DNA from: Pyxidicoccus caerfyrddinensis
GTDB lineage: Bacteria; Myxococcota; Myxococcia; Myxococcales; Myxococcaceae
Reading direction: 5' to 3'
Assembly (NCBI RefSeq): GCF_010894405.1
Contig: NZ_JAAIYA010000036.1
Coordinates: forward strand, 29,352-93,351
Length of the DNA: 64,000 nt
The notes beneath the pieces are model-generated. The model was not told the origin of the DNA. It made no database searches and saw only the letters and a list, made by a program, of their open reading frames with translations. The position numbers and the translations under genes are program-made. Below are positions 27,156 to 39,100 of the stretch, piece by piece. Positions within the stretch are counted from its first letter, which is position 1, and each line of letters starts with the position of its first letter.

Positions 27156-30100
27156 ATGTCCCCTCCGCGCGCGCGAATCCCCTCGGCTGCGACCCTACTG
27201 GAGCTGCTTGAAACACGCGCTGAAACATTCGGCGAGCGGAAGCTCTACACCTTCCTGGAGGATGGCGGCGATGACGCCGTCCTGAGCTACGCGGGACTGC
27301 ACCTGCGCGCCCGTCGAATTGGCGCGGCGCTCCAGACGCTGGCGAAAGCGGGCGAGCGCGCGGTGCTCCTCTACCCGCCGGGCCTGGAGTACGTCGCGGG
27401 CTTCTTCGGCTGCCTGTACGCCGGGCTGGTGGCCGTGCCCGCTTACCCGCCGGACCCCATGCGGCTGGAGCGGACGCTGCCCCGTCTGCGCGCCATCATC
27501 CGCGACGCGCGTGCGAGCGTCGTGCTCACCACGTCGTTCATCCAGGAGATGGGAGCGGGCCTCTTCGAGGGTGCGCCGGAGCTGGCCTCGCTTCGCTGGG
27601 TGGCGACGGATGCGCTGCCCGAGGGCACGGAGTCGGGGTGGATGCGCCCGGAGTCCGCGTGGGACACGCTGGCGTTCCTCCAGTACACGTCAGGCTCCAC
27701 CGGTGATCCGAAGGGCGTGAAGCTCAGCCACGGCAACCTGCTGCACAACCTGGGGTTGATCTCCCACGCGTTCGAGGTGCGCGACGACAGCGTGGGCGTC
27801 ATCTGGCTGCCGCCGTACCACGACATGGGGCTCATCGGCGGCATCCTCCAGCCGCTGTTCGCGGGCTTCCCGGTGGCGCTCATGTCGCCGCTCGCCTTCC
27901 TGCGGCGCCCGCGCTTCTGGCTGGAGGCGCTGACGCGCTTCGGTGGCAGCATCAGCGGCGGTCCGTGCTTCGCCTTCGACCTGTGCGTGCGCAAGGTTCC
28001 ACCCGGTGAGCGCGAGGGGTTGGACCTGCGCCGCTGGGAGCTGGCCTTCTGCGGCGCCGAGCCCATCCGCCCGGAGGTGATGTCGCGCTTCACCGAGGCG
28101 TTCGCTCCAGCCGGGTTCCAGGGCGGCGCCCTCTATCCCTGCTACGGCCTCGCCGAGGGAACGCTGATCGCCTCGGGCGGGCACAAGGGCGAGGGCGTGC
28201 TCACGCGCACCTGGGACGCGGCGGCCCTGGAGCGGAACGAGGCCGTGGAGGTTGTCGAGAGTCACGGCGCGCGCCCGCTGGTCGGGTGCGGCGGGACGAT
28301 GCCGGACCAGACGTTGCTCGTCGTGGACCCGGAGACGCGCCGCCCATGCCCGCCGGAGCGGGTGGGCGAGGTCTGGGTCTCCGGCCCCAGCGTCGCGCAC
28401 GGCTACTGGGAGCGTCCCGAGGAGAGCGAGGCGGCCTTTGGCGCGACGCTCGCGGACGACGCGAGTGGACAGCGCTACCTGCGCACGGGAGACCTGGGCC
28501 TGCTGCGCGACGGTGAGCTGTTCGTCGTGGGCCGGCGCAAGGACCTCATCATCCTGCGCGGACGCAACCTGCACCCGCAGGACCTGGAGCTGTCGCTGGA
28601 GCGCAGCCACTCCGCGCTCCGGCCCGGCTGCGGCGCCGCGTTCTCCATCGAGGTGGCGGGCGAGGAGCGGCTCGCGGTGATGTACGAGGTGGACACGCGC
28701 AAGCCGTGGACGCCGGAGGAATTGGTGGCCGCCGTGCGCCGGGGCCTCTCCGAGGCGCACGAGGTGCAGCTCCACACGCTCGTCCTCATCGAGCCGGGCG
28801 CCCTGCCCAAGACGTCCAGCGGGAAGATTCAGCGCCGGGCCTGCCGCGCGGAGTTGCTCGCCGGGACGGCCCGCGCGGTGATGACGTGGCGCGAGTCGGA
28901 GGCGGGGGAGGGGAGCGCGCCTGCCGTTGCTCCCGTCGCGCCCACGCAGCCGGCCACCGTCGGGGAGCTGGAGACGTGGCTGCTGGCGCGCATCGCCGGA
29001 CGGCTCCGCGTCCCTCCGGAGACGCTCGCGCGCGACGTGCCCATCACGTCCTTCGGCCTGGACTCGTTGGGCGCCGTCGAGCTGGCGAATGACCTCGAGT
29101 CGCTGGGCACCGTCCTCCGCATGGAGGTCCTGCTCCAGGGGCCCACCGTGGCGCAGCTCGCGCGCACGCTCTTCGAGGCCCGTGGCGCAGCGGCCGTTCC
29201 GGCGCTGGTCCGGGGCGACGATGCGCGCCCGGCCCCGCTCACGTCCGCGCAGCAGCGGCTGTGGCTCTTCGAGCAGCTCCATGCCGGCAGCCCGGCGTAC
29301 CACCTGCCCGCGGCGGTGCGGCTCAGTGGTGCGTTGGACGAGGCCGCGCTGGAGCGCGCCTTCGCGGCCATCGCGGGCCGGCACGCCGCCCTGCGAGCCA
29401 CGTTCCGCGAGGAGGACGGCACGCCTTCGCAGCTCATGCCGCCCGGGCTGTCGCCCTCGATACGACGGGTGGACCTTCGCGAGACACCGGCGGCGGAGCG
29501 CGAGGCGGCGGCGCTCCGGCTGGCGCGGGAAGAGGCTCGCGCGCCGTTCGACCTCGCGCGGGGGTCGCTGCTCCGGCTCACGTTGATTCGCCTCGACACG
29601 CACGAGCACCTCCTCGTCGTGGTGCTGCACCACATCGTCTCGGATGGAGGTTCCTTCGCCATCCTGGCGCGCGAGCTGAGCGCGCTCCATGCGGCCTTCA
29701 CCTCCAATGCCGAAGCCGCGCTGGCGCCGCTGCCGTTCCAGTATCCGGACTTCGCGCGCTGGCGTCGCGAGCGCGACGAGGATGCCGCGAGCGCCGTGTC
29801 GATGGTGTGGTGGAAGCAACGGCTGGCGGGGGCTCCCGCGGCCCTGGAGCTTCCGACGGACCATGCGCGCCCGCCCGTGCCGTCCTACGGCGGCGCCCGG
29901 ATTGCGCTGCACGTTCCCGAGGCCCTCACGGCCCGACTGGAGGCACTCGGCCGGGGCGAGGGCGCCACGCTCTTCATGACGCTGCTGGCGGCCTTCCAGG
30001 TGCTGCTGTCGCGCCACTCGGGACAGGAAGACCTGTGCATCGGCACTCCCGTCAATGGCCGAGACCGGGCCGGGCTGGAAGGACTGATTGGCTGCTTCCT

Positions 30101-33100
30101 CGACCTGCTCGTCCTCCGGGGCTCAGTGGCCGGTGCGCCTCGCTTCCGTGAGCTGCTGGGTCGGACGCGCGAAGCCACGCTGGAGGCGTTCGCGCATCGG
30201 GGTGTTCCGTTCGAGCGACTGGTGGATGCCGTGCAGCCGGCGCGGGACCGCTCCCGCGCGCCGCTGTTCCAGGTGCTGTTCGTGCTCCAGCCGGAGCCCG
30301 GCGCGGCGCTCGCGCTGCCAGGGCTGGAGGCCCGCCGCGTGGAGGTCGACCCCGGCGCCACGCCCTATGACCTGACGCTCTCCCTCGCGAGGGGCGCGAG
30401 TGGCCTGGAGGGGTGGCTCGAGTACGCCACGGACCTCTTCGACGCGTCCACATCCCACCGGATGGCGCAGCGGCTCCACGTGTTGCTGGAGGCCATCGCC
30501 GCCAATCCCGACGAGCGCAGCTCCGCGCTCCCGCTCCTTCCGGAGTCCGAGCGGCGGCAGGTGCTGGTGGAGTGGAATGACACGCGCACGGACTTCGAGG
30601 ACGCGTGCATCCACACGCTCATCGAGGCCCGGGCCACGCGCACGCCGGAGACGGTGGCCGTGGTCTGCGGGGATGTGGAGCTCACGTGGGGCGCGCTGAA
30701 CCGGCGCGCCAACGCGGTGGCGTGGAAGCTGCGCGAGCAGGGCGTGGGGCCGGAGTGCGTGGTCGGCTTCTGCGCGGACCGCTCGGTGGACCTGGTGGTG
30801 GGCCTGCTGGGCATCCTCAAGGCGGGCGGCGCGTACCTGCCGTTGGATCCGTCGTACCCCGAGGCCCGACTCGCGCTCATGCTGGAGGACGCGGCGGCGC
30901 CCGTGGTGCTCGCGCACCGGCACCTTGCCTCGGCGTTCCAGTCCGGTGGGCGCGCCGTGGTGCTGGTGGATCCTCAGAGTGGACCCGACGAGGCGGAGGC
31001 GCCTCCCGCCTGCGGCGTGGGGCCCGACAACCTCGCCTATGTCCTCTACACGTCCGGCTCCACCGGGCGTCCCAAGGGCGTGCTGATTCCGCACCGCAAC
31101 GTCGCCAGCTTCTTCACCGGCATGGATGCGCGCGTGGGCGCCACGCCGGGGACGTGGCTCGCGGTGACGAGCGTGTCCTTCGACATCTCCGTGCTGGAGC
31201 TGCTCTGGACGCTGTCGCGAGGCTTCAAGGTCGCCGTGCAGGGAGAGCAGGGCGCCCTGGCCGCGGCTCCGCGCCGGGCGACTGCCGAGCGCCGCAAGCC
31301 CCTGGGCTTCAGCCTCTTCTACTTCGCCGCGGATGAAGCGACTCCGGGCGCGGAGCGGTATCGGCTGCTGATGGAGGGCGCGCGCTTCGCGGACACCCAT
31401 GGCTTCGAGGCCGTGTGGACGCCCGAGCGGCACCTGCACACCTTCGGCGGGCTGTACCCCAGCCCCGCGCTGACGAGCGCGGCGGTCGCCGCCGTCACCC
31501 AGCGCGTGGACATCCGCGCCGGCAGCGTCGTCCTCCCGCTGCACCACCCGGTGCGCGTGGCGGAGGAGTGGTCCTTCGTCGACAACCTGTCGAACGGGCG
31601 CGTGGGCATCTCCGTGGCCGCGGGATGGCACGCGGATGATTTCGTGCTCGCGCCTGATCGGTACTCGGAGCGCCGTGAGGAGGCGCGGCGCGACCTGGAC
31701 CTCGTGCGCCGGCTCTGGCGCGGCGACGCGGTGCAACTGCCCAACGGCACCGGCGCCACCGTCGAGGTCCACATCCGTCCCAGCCCCTTGCAGCGCGAGC
31801 TGCCCATCTGGCTCACCGCCGCGGGCAACCCGGATACCTTCCGCGACGCGGGACGCATGGGCGCGGGCGTGCTCACGCACCTGCTCGGCCAGCGCTGGGA
31901 GGAGCTGCGCGAGCGCATCACCCTCTACCGCGACGCGTGGCGCGAGGCCGGCCACCCGGGCGAGGGACACGTGACGCTGATGCTCCACACCTTCGTGGGG
32001 CATGACGTGGAGCGCGTGCGCGAGACGGTGGAGGGGCCGCTGCGCCGCTACCTCGGCAGCTCCGCGGACCTGATGCGGGGGCTGGGGCGCACGCTCGGCG
32101 TGGACCTGGACCCGAAGTCCGTCCGTCCGGAGGACCTGGACGCGCTGGTGGAGCGGGCCTTCGCGCGCTTCTTCGAGAGCGGCGGCCTCTTCGGCACCCC
32201 GCGCTCGTGCCGTGAGCAGATTGCCCGCATCGACGCGCTCGGCGTGGACGAGGTGGCGTGCCTCATCGACTTCGGCGTGGACACGGACACGGTGCTGGCC
32301 CACCTGCCCGCGCTGGATGCCGTGCGGCAGCGCTGCGAGCGCGACTTCATGCTCCAGGGCCGCGACGGCGGAGCGGTGCCCGCGCAGCTCCGGCGGCACG
32401 GCGTCACCCACCTCCAGGTGACGCCTTCGCTCGCGCAGGCACTGCTGCTGGAGCCCGACGCGCCGGGCGCGCTCGCGGGGCTGGAGCGGATGCTGGTGGG
32501 CGGCGAGGCGCTCCCGGTGGAGCTGGCGGCGCGGCTGCGGGACACCGTGGGCGGGGCACTGCTGAACATGTACGGCCCCACGGAGACCACCATCTGGTCG
32601 TCCACGCACCAGGTGGGGCTGGAGCCGGGGCCGGTCCCCATCGGAACGCCCATTGCGAATACCTCGCTCTACGTCCTGGATGCGGAGCTGCGGCCGACGC
32701 CCGTGGGTGTTCCCGGTGAGCTGTTCATCGGCGGCACGGGTGTGGCGCGCGGCTATCACGCCCGGCCGGAGCTGACCGCCGAGCGCTTCATGCCGGACCC
32801 GTATGGCGGCGATGCCGGGGCGCGGATGTACCGGACGGGAGACCGCGCGCGCTGGCGGGCGGACGGCACGGTGGAGTTCCTGGGGCGCGTGGACCACCAG
32901 CTCAAGGTCCGCGGCTTCCGCGTGGAGCCTGGGGAGATTGAAGCCGTCCTCGCGCGGCACCCCGGCGTGCGGCAGGCGGTGGTGGTGGCGCGGGAGGACG
33001 TGCCCGGGAGCGCGAGACTGGTGGCGTACGTCGTGCCCCGGCCCGGCACGACGCTGTCCGAGGACGCGCTGCGGGCCTTCGCGCGGCGCTCCCTGCCCGA

Positions 33101-36100
33101 GCACCTGGTGCCGTCGAATGTCGTGTCGCTCGACGCGCTCCCGCTGACGCCGAATGGCAAGGTGGACCGCAAGGCGCTCCCGGCTCCCGAGGGCGTGCGG
33201 GGCACGGCCCGCGAGTACGTCGAGCCCCGGACGGAGACCGAGCGGCGCGTGGCGGAGCTGTGGTCTTCGCTGCTGGGCGTGCCGCGCGTCGGGGCGGACG
33301 ACGACTTCTTCGCGCTGGGCGGGCACTCGCTGCTCGCCACCCGGGCCGCGTCGCGGCTCCGTGAGTCCTTTGGCGTGGATCTGCCACTGCGCGAGCTGTT
33401 CGAGGCGGCCACTCCGGCGGCGCTCGCCGCGCGGATCGAGGCGCTCCCGCGCGTGGCGTCCCGGATGCCACCGCTGGTCCCTCGTTCCCGCGAGGGCGCG
33501 CTGCCGCTGTCCTTCGCGCAGCAGCGCCTGTGGTTCCTGGAGCAGCTCGAGCCGGGGGGCGCCGCCTACAACGACGCGGTGGTGGTCCGCGTGGAGGGCT
33601 CGCTCGACGTGGCGGTGCTGGAGCGCTGCCTGCGCGAGGTCATCCGGCGCCACGCCATCCTCCGCGCCACCTTCCGCGACGAGGACGGCACGGCCGTCCA
33701 GCGCCTCTCCCCCGAGGTCCGGCTCACGCTGGCGCGGGTGGACCTGACGGCGCTTTCAGGCACGGCACGGCCGGCGGAAGTCGAGCGGCGGGTGGGGGAG
33801 GAGTCCCTGCGTCCGTTCGACCTCGCGTCGGGGCCACCTCTGCGCGCGATGTTGTTCCACCTGGACGCACGCGAGCACGTGCTGCTGCTCGTGCTGCACC
33901 ACCTCGTGTCGGACGGGTGGTCCCTTGGCGTGCTGGTGCGCGAGGTGGCGGCGCTCTACCGCGCCTATGTGTCGGGCCGGGAGTCGCCGCTGCCGGAGCC
34001 CGCCGTGCAGTACGTGGACTTCGCGTCGTGGCAGCGCGAGTGGCTGCGCGGGGACGCGCTGGAGTCGCAGCTCGCGTACTGGCGGGCGCGACTGGACGGT
34101 GCGCCCGGGGCCCTGGAGCTGCCCACAGACCACCCGCGTCCCGCCGTGCGGAGCAGCCGGGGCACGAGCCGGAGCACCCTGCTGGGCGCCGAGCTGTCAT
34201 GGCAGCTGAAGGCGCTGGCGAAGCATGAGGGCGCGACGCCGTTCATGGTGATGCTCGCGGGCTTCTCCGCGCTGCTGTCCCGGCATGGTGGTCAGGACGA
34301 CCTGTGCGTCGGCACGCCCACGTCGGGCCGCGACCGCACCGAGGTCGAAGGGCTCATCGGCTGCTTCGTCAACACGCTGGTGCTTCGGGTTTCGCTCGCC
34401 GGCGCGCCGACGTTCCGCGAGCTCGTGGGTCGCGCGCGGGAGACGGTGCTGGGAGCCTTCTCGCGCCAGGACGCGCCCTTCGAGGAGCTGGTGAAGGCGC
34501 TCGCGCCCGAGCGCGACCTGGGTCGCAGCCCGCTCTTCCAGGCGATGCTGGTGCTGCAAGAGGACCCGCTGCCGGAGCTCTCCCTGCCGGGACTGCGGCT
34601 GCGCGTCCAGGAGCAGGAGAGCCGCACGGCCAAGTTCGACCTGCGGCTCATGCTCCGGGACACGTCCGAAGGTTTCGCGGCGACCCTGGAGCTGAGCACC
34701 GACCTGTTCGAACCGGACACCGCCTCCCGGCTGCTCGGGCACTTCCGGACGCTGCTGGAAGGCGCGGTGCGCGAGCCGGAGCAGCGCGTGCGCGACCTGA
34801 TGCTGATGACGCCAGAGGAGCGGCAGCGGGTGATCGTGGAGTGGAACGACACCGCGCGGCCCCGTGCGCACGGTGACGTCCTCCACCGGCTCATCGAGGC
34901 ACAGGTGGACCGCACGCCGGACGCGGTGGCGGTGAGCTTCGAGGGCTCCGCGCTCACGTATCGTGAGCTTGACCGCCGCGCGAATCAGCTCGCGTGGCAC
35001 CTGCGCGCCCGGGGCGTGGGGCCGGACCGCCTGGTGGCGCTGTGCGCGGAGCGCTCCCTGGAATTGGTCGTGGGGATGCTCGGCATCCTCAAGGTCGGCG
35101 CGGCCTACGTGCCGCTCGACCCCGAGTACCCGCGCGAGCGGCTGGAGTACATGCTCGCGGACGCGGCGGCGCCCGTGCTGCTCACGCAGGCCCGGCTCGC
35201 CCCGGGGCTCCCTCGTGGGGACGCGGCGGTGGTGTGCCTGGACTCGGAGTGGGAGGCAGTGGCTCGCGAGCGCGAGGACCGGCCCCCTGTCACCGTGGAT
35301 GGCGCGGGGCTCGCCTACGTCATCTACACGTCGGGATCCACGGGGCGGCCCAAGGGGGCGATGAACTCGCACGCCGCCATCTGCAACCGGCTGCGCTGGA
35401 TGCAGGAGGCGTACGGCCTGGACGCCAGCGATTGCGTCCTCCAGAAGACCCCGTTCAGCTTCGACGTCTCCGTCTGGGAGCTCTTCTGGCCGCTGCTCAC
35501 CGGCGCGCGCCTGGTGATGGCGAAGCCCGGCGGGCACCGCGAGCCGGCGTACCTGACCGACGTCATCTCGCGCGAGCACATCACCACGCTGCACTTCGTG
35601 CCGTCCATGCTCCGGCCCTTCCTGGAAGAGCCCGGGCTGGCGGAGTCCTGCGCCAGCGTGCGCCGGGTGTTCTGCAGCGGGGAAGCGCTGCCTCCGGACC
35701 TCAGGGACAGGTTCTTCGCGCGCATGGGTGCGGAGCTTCACAACCTCTACGGACCCACGGAGGCCGCGGTGGACGTGACGGCGTGGGCGTGTGTCCGCGA
35801 GGACCGGCGCCCGCTCGTTCCCATCGGCCGACCCATCGCCAACACTCGGATGTACGTGCTGGATGCGCGCCTGCGGCCGGTGCCGCCAGGTGTGGCCGGC
35901 GAGCTGTACATCGGCGGCGAGCCCCTGGCGCGCGGTTACTGGCGGCGGCCCGAGCTGACAGCGGAGCGGTTCATTCCGGACGCGTTCTCCCCCGTGCAGG
36001 GTGGCCGGCTGTACCGCACCGGCGACAAGGCGCGCTTCCTGGCGGACGGGGCCCTCGAGTACCTGGGGCGGCTGGACGACCAGGTGAAGGTGCGCGGCTT

Positions 36101-39100
36101 CCGCATCGAGCTGGGAGAGATTGAAGCCGTGCTGTCGCAGCACCCGGGCGTCCGCGCGGCGGCCGTGACGGTGCGCGAGGACGTGCCGGGAGACCGGCGC
36201 CTCGTGGCCTACGTCGTGGGCACTTCAGGCTCCGAGCTGCGGACGTTCCTCTCCGAGCGCCTGCCCGAGCACATGGTGCCGTCGGCCTTCGTCGCGCTCG
36301 AAGCGCTCCCGCTGTCGCCCAGCGGCAAGCTGGACCGGCGTGCGCTTCCCGCTCCGGAGCGGAGCACATCTCGCGGTGGTGGTGACTTCGTCGAGCCGCG
36401 CGGAGAGCTGGAGCAGCAGCTCGCGCGCATCTGGTCGGGTGTGCTGGGGGTGGAGCGGGTCGGCGCGCATGACCGCTTCTTCGAGCTGGGCGGCGACTCC
36501 ATCCTCGCGTTGCAGGTCATCGCGCGGGCACGGCAGGCGGGGTTGCACCTCACGGCACGGCAGCTCTTCCAGTACCCGACGGTGGCCGGGCTGGCCCAGG
36601 TGGTGGTGCGCGGCCGGAGAGCGGAAGAGCAGGGGCCGGTGGTGGGGCCGGTGCCGTTCACGCCCATCCAGCGCTGGTTCCTGGAGCGCGAGCTGCCCGA
36701 AGCGCAACACTTCAATCAGGCACTGCTGCTGGAGCCGCGGGAGCCCGTGGGCACGGAGGCGCTCGCGCGGGCACTGCGGGCGTTGGTGGACCACCACGAC
36801 GCGCTCAGGCTACGGCTGACGCGGGGCCTCGATGGCTGGGCGCAGTCGTGCGCGGAGCCCGGACGCGACGTGCCGCTGCGTCGGGTGGACCTGTCCGCGC
36901 TTCCCGAGGCCGAGCAGGCCCGCGAGCTGGAGCGCGTCGCCACCGAGACCCAGTCCGGACTGGACCTGGGCGAAGGGCTCCTCCTGCGCGCGGTGCTGTT
37001 CGACCGGGGGGCGGGGAAGACGGGCCGGCTGCTGCTGGTCATCCACCACCTGGCGGTGGATGGCGTCTCCTGGCGCGTGCTGCTGGAAGACCTGGAGACC
37101 GCGCTGCGACAGGCCGCCAGGGGCGAGCCCGTGGTGCTCCCGGCGAAGACGACGTCCTTCCAGTCCTGGGCGCAGCGGCTGGAGCTGCATGCGGCCTCGC
37201 CGGCGGTGGCGGATGAGCTGCCGTTCTGGCGGGAGGAGGCTGCGGACGTGGCCGCGCTCCCCAGGGACCTGCCGGAGGGAGTGAATACCCAGGGCACGGA
37301 GCGCACCGTCACGGTGGTGCTGGAGCCCGAGGTGACCCGCGCTCTGCTTCGCGGTGCACGCGGTGGTGCGGAGGACCTGCTCCTCGCGGGCGTCGCGAAG
37401 GCCCTGGCCAGGTGGACGGGACAGCGCCGGCTGCGCATCGACCTGGAGTCGCACGGGCGCGAGGACCTGTTCGAGGACGTGGACCTCTCGCGCACGGTGG
37501 GCTGGTTCACCGCGCTCTACCCGGTGCGGCTGGAGCTGTCGGACTCCGTGGAGCCCGTGGCGGTGCTGGAGTCGGTCCGCTCCGCACGTGAACGGCGCGG
37601 GGGGCGGGGCCTCGGCCATGGCCTGTTGCGCTACCTGCGCCGCGAGGACGAGGCCGCGCGGGCGTCCTCTTCCGAGGTCCTGTTCAACTACCTCGGCCAG
37701 CTCGACGCAGGTGCGCGCGAGTCGTCGCTGTTCACACTGGCCTCCGAGTCCACCGGCCCATCCCAGGGGACGCGAGGACTCCGGAGTCACGTGCTGGAGG
37801 TGGTGGCGCGCGGAGTCGGCGGCCGGTTGGAGCTTCAGTGGCGCTACAGCGAGGCGTTGCAATCTCGCGAAACCATCGAGGCCCTCGCGCGAGACTGCGC
37901 GGGCACACTGGCGAAGCTCGCGGACTCCGTGGCGACGGCCGAGGAGCGCCACCCGCTGTCGTCGCTCCAGCACGGACTCCTGTTCCAGGTGCTGCTGGAG
38001 CCCGGCACGGAGGCGTACTTCGAGCAGTTGAGCTGGACGCTCGCCGGACCGCTCGACGTGGCCGCGCTCCGCAACGCCTGGGCCGCCGTGGTGGAGCGCC
38101 ACGCCGTGCTCCGCGCGTCGTTCCGTTGGGAAGGATTGGAGGCTCCGCTCCAGGTGGTGCGCGCGCACGTGGCGCTGCCCTGGCAGGAGCTGGACTGGCG
38201 CGGTGTCCTTCCCGAGGAGCAGCAAACGTCGCTGCGGTCCTTCCTGCGCGAGGACCGCGCGAAGGGCTTCGACCTGACGCGTGCACCGCTGTTGCGACTG
38301 GCGGTCATCCGCCTGGAGGAGGGTGCCTGGCGCTTCGTCTGGAGCTTCCACCACCTGCTGCTGGATGGCTGGAGCCTGGCCCGCGTGCTGAGCGAGGTGC
38401 TGGACGCATACGCCGTGCTCGCGCGCGGCGGTACGTGGCAGCCCCGCGCCGTCGTGGACTTCCGCGCCTACGTCGAGTGGCTGAAGCACCGGAGCCCGGG
38501 GCAGGACGAGACCTTCTGGCGTGACCAGCTCGCGGGCCTCGACGCGCCGACGCCGCTGCCGGCGGAGGACGGCACTCCGGACGCTCATGGCTCGGGAGAG
38601 TGCGAGGTGGCCCTGGACGAGGCGGACACCGCCGCGCTCCAGGACTTCGCGCGGCGCCATGGGCTGACGCCGAGCACGCTGGCCCACGGCGCGTGGGCAC
38701 TGCTGCTGTCGCGGTACGGCGGCGGCACGGACGTCGTCTTCGGGACGACGCTCGCGGGCCGCTCGGCGGAGGTGCCCGGCATCGACGAGGCGGTGGGGCT
38801 GTTCATCCACTCGCTCCCCGTGCGCACGCGGGTGCGTCACGACGCGAAGCTCCTGCCGTGGCTGCGCGAGCTCCACGGCGTCTTGATGGAGCTGGGACAG
38901 CGCGACCACGTCCCGCTGACGCAGCTCCAGGGCTGGAGCGAGGTGCCCCGGGGCACGCCCCTGTTCGAGAGCCTGCTCGTGTTCGAGAACTACCCGGTGG
39001 ACACGGCGCTCGCGCGCGGCGCGGCCGGGCTGGAGCTTCGCGACGTCGAGGTCTTCGAGCGCACGCACTACCCGCTGACCGCCGTGGCCCTGCCGGGCCG

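Noticed and set aside
30123..33653. Very long open frame on the minus strand opposite the NRPS (over 1100 codons), and similar ones at 44503-48648 and 59008-63144.
   Set aside because: These arise from the high GC third-position bias on the opposite strand. Their products are Arg/His/Gln-rich with no known fold, while the plus strand encodes full NRPS domains.
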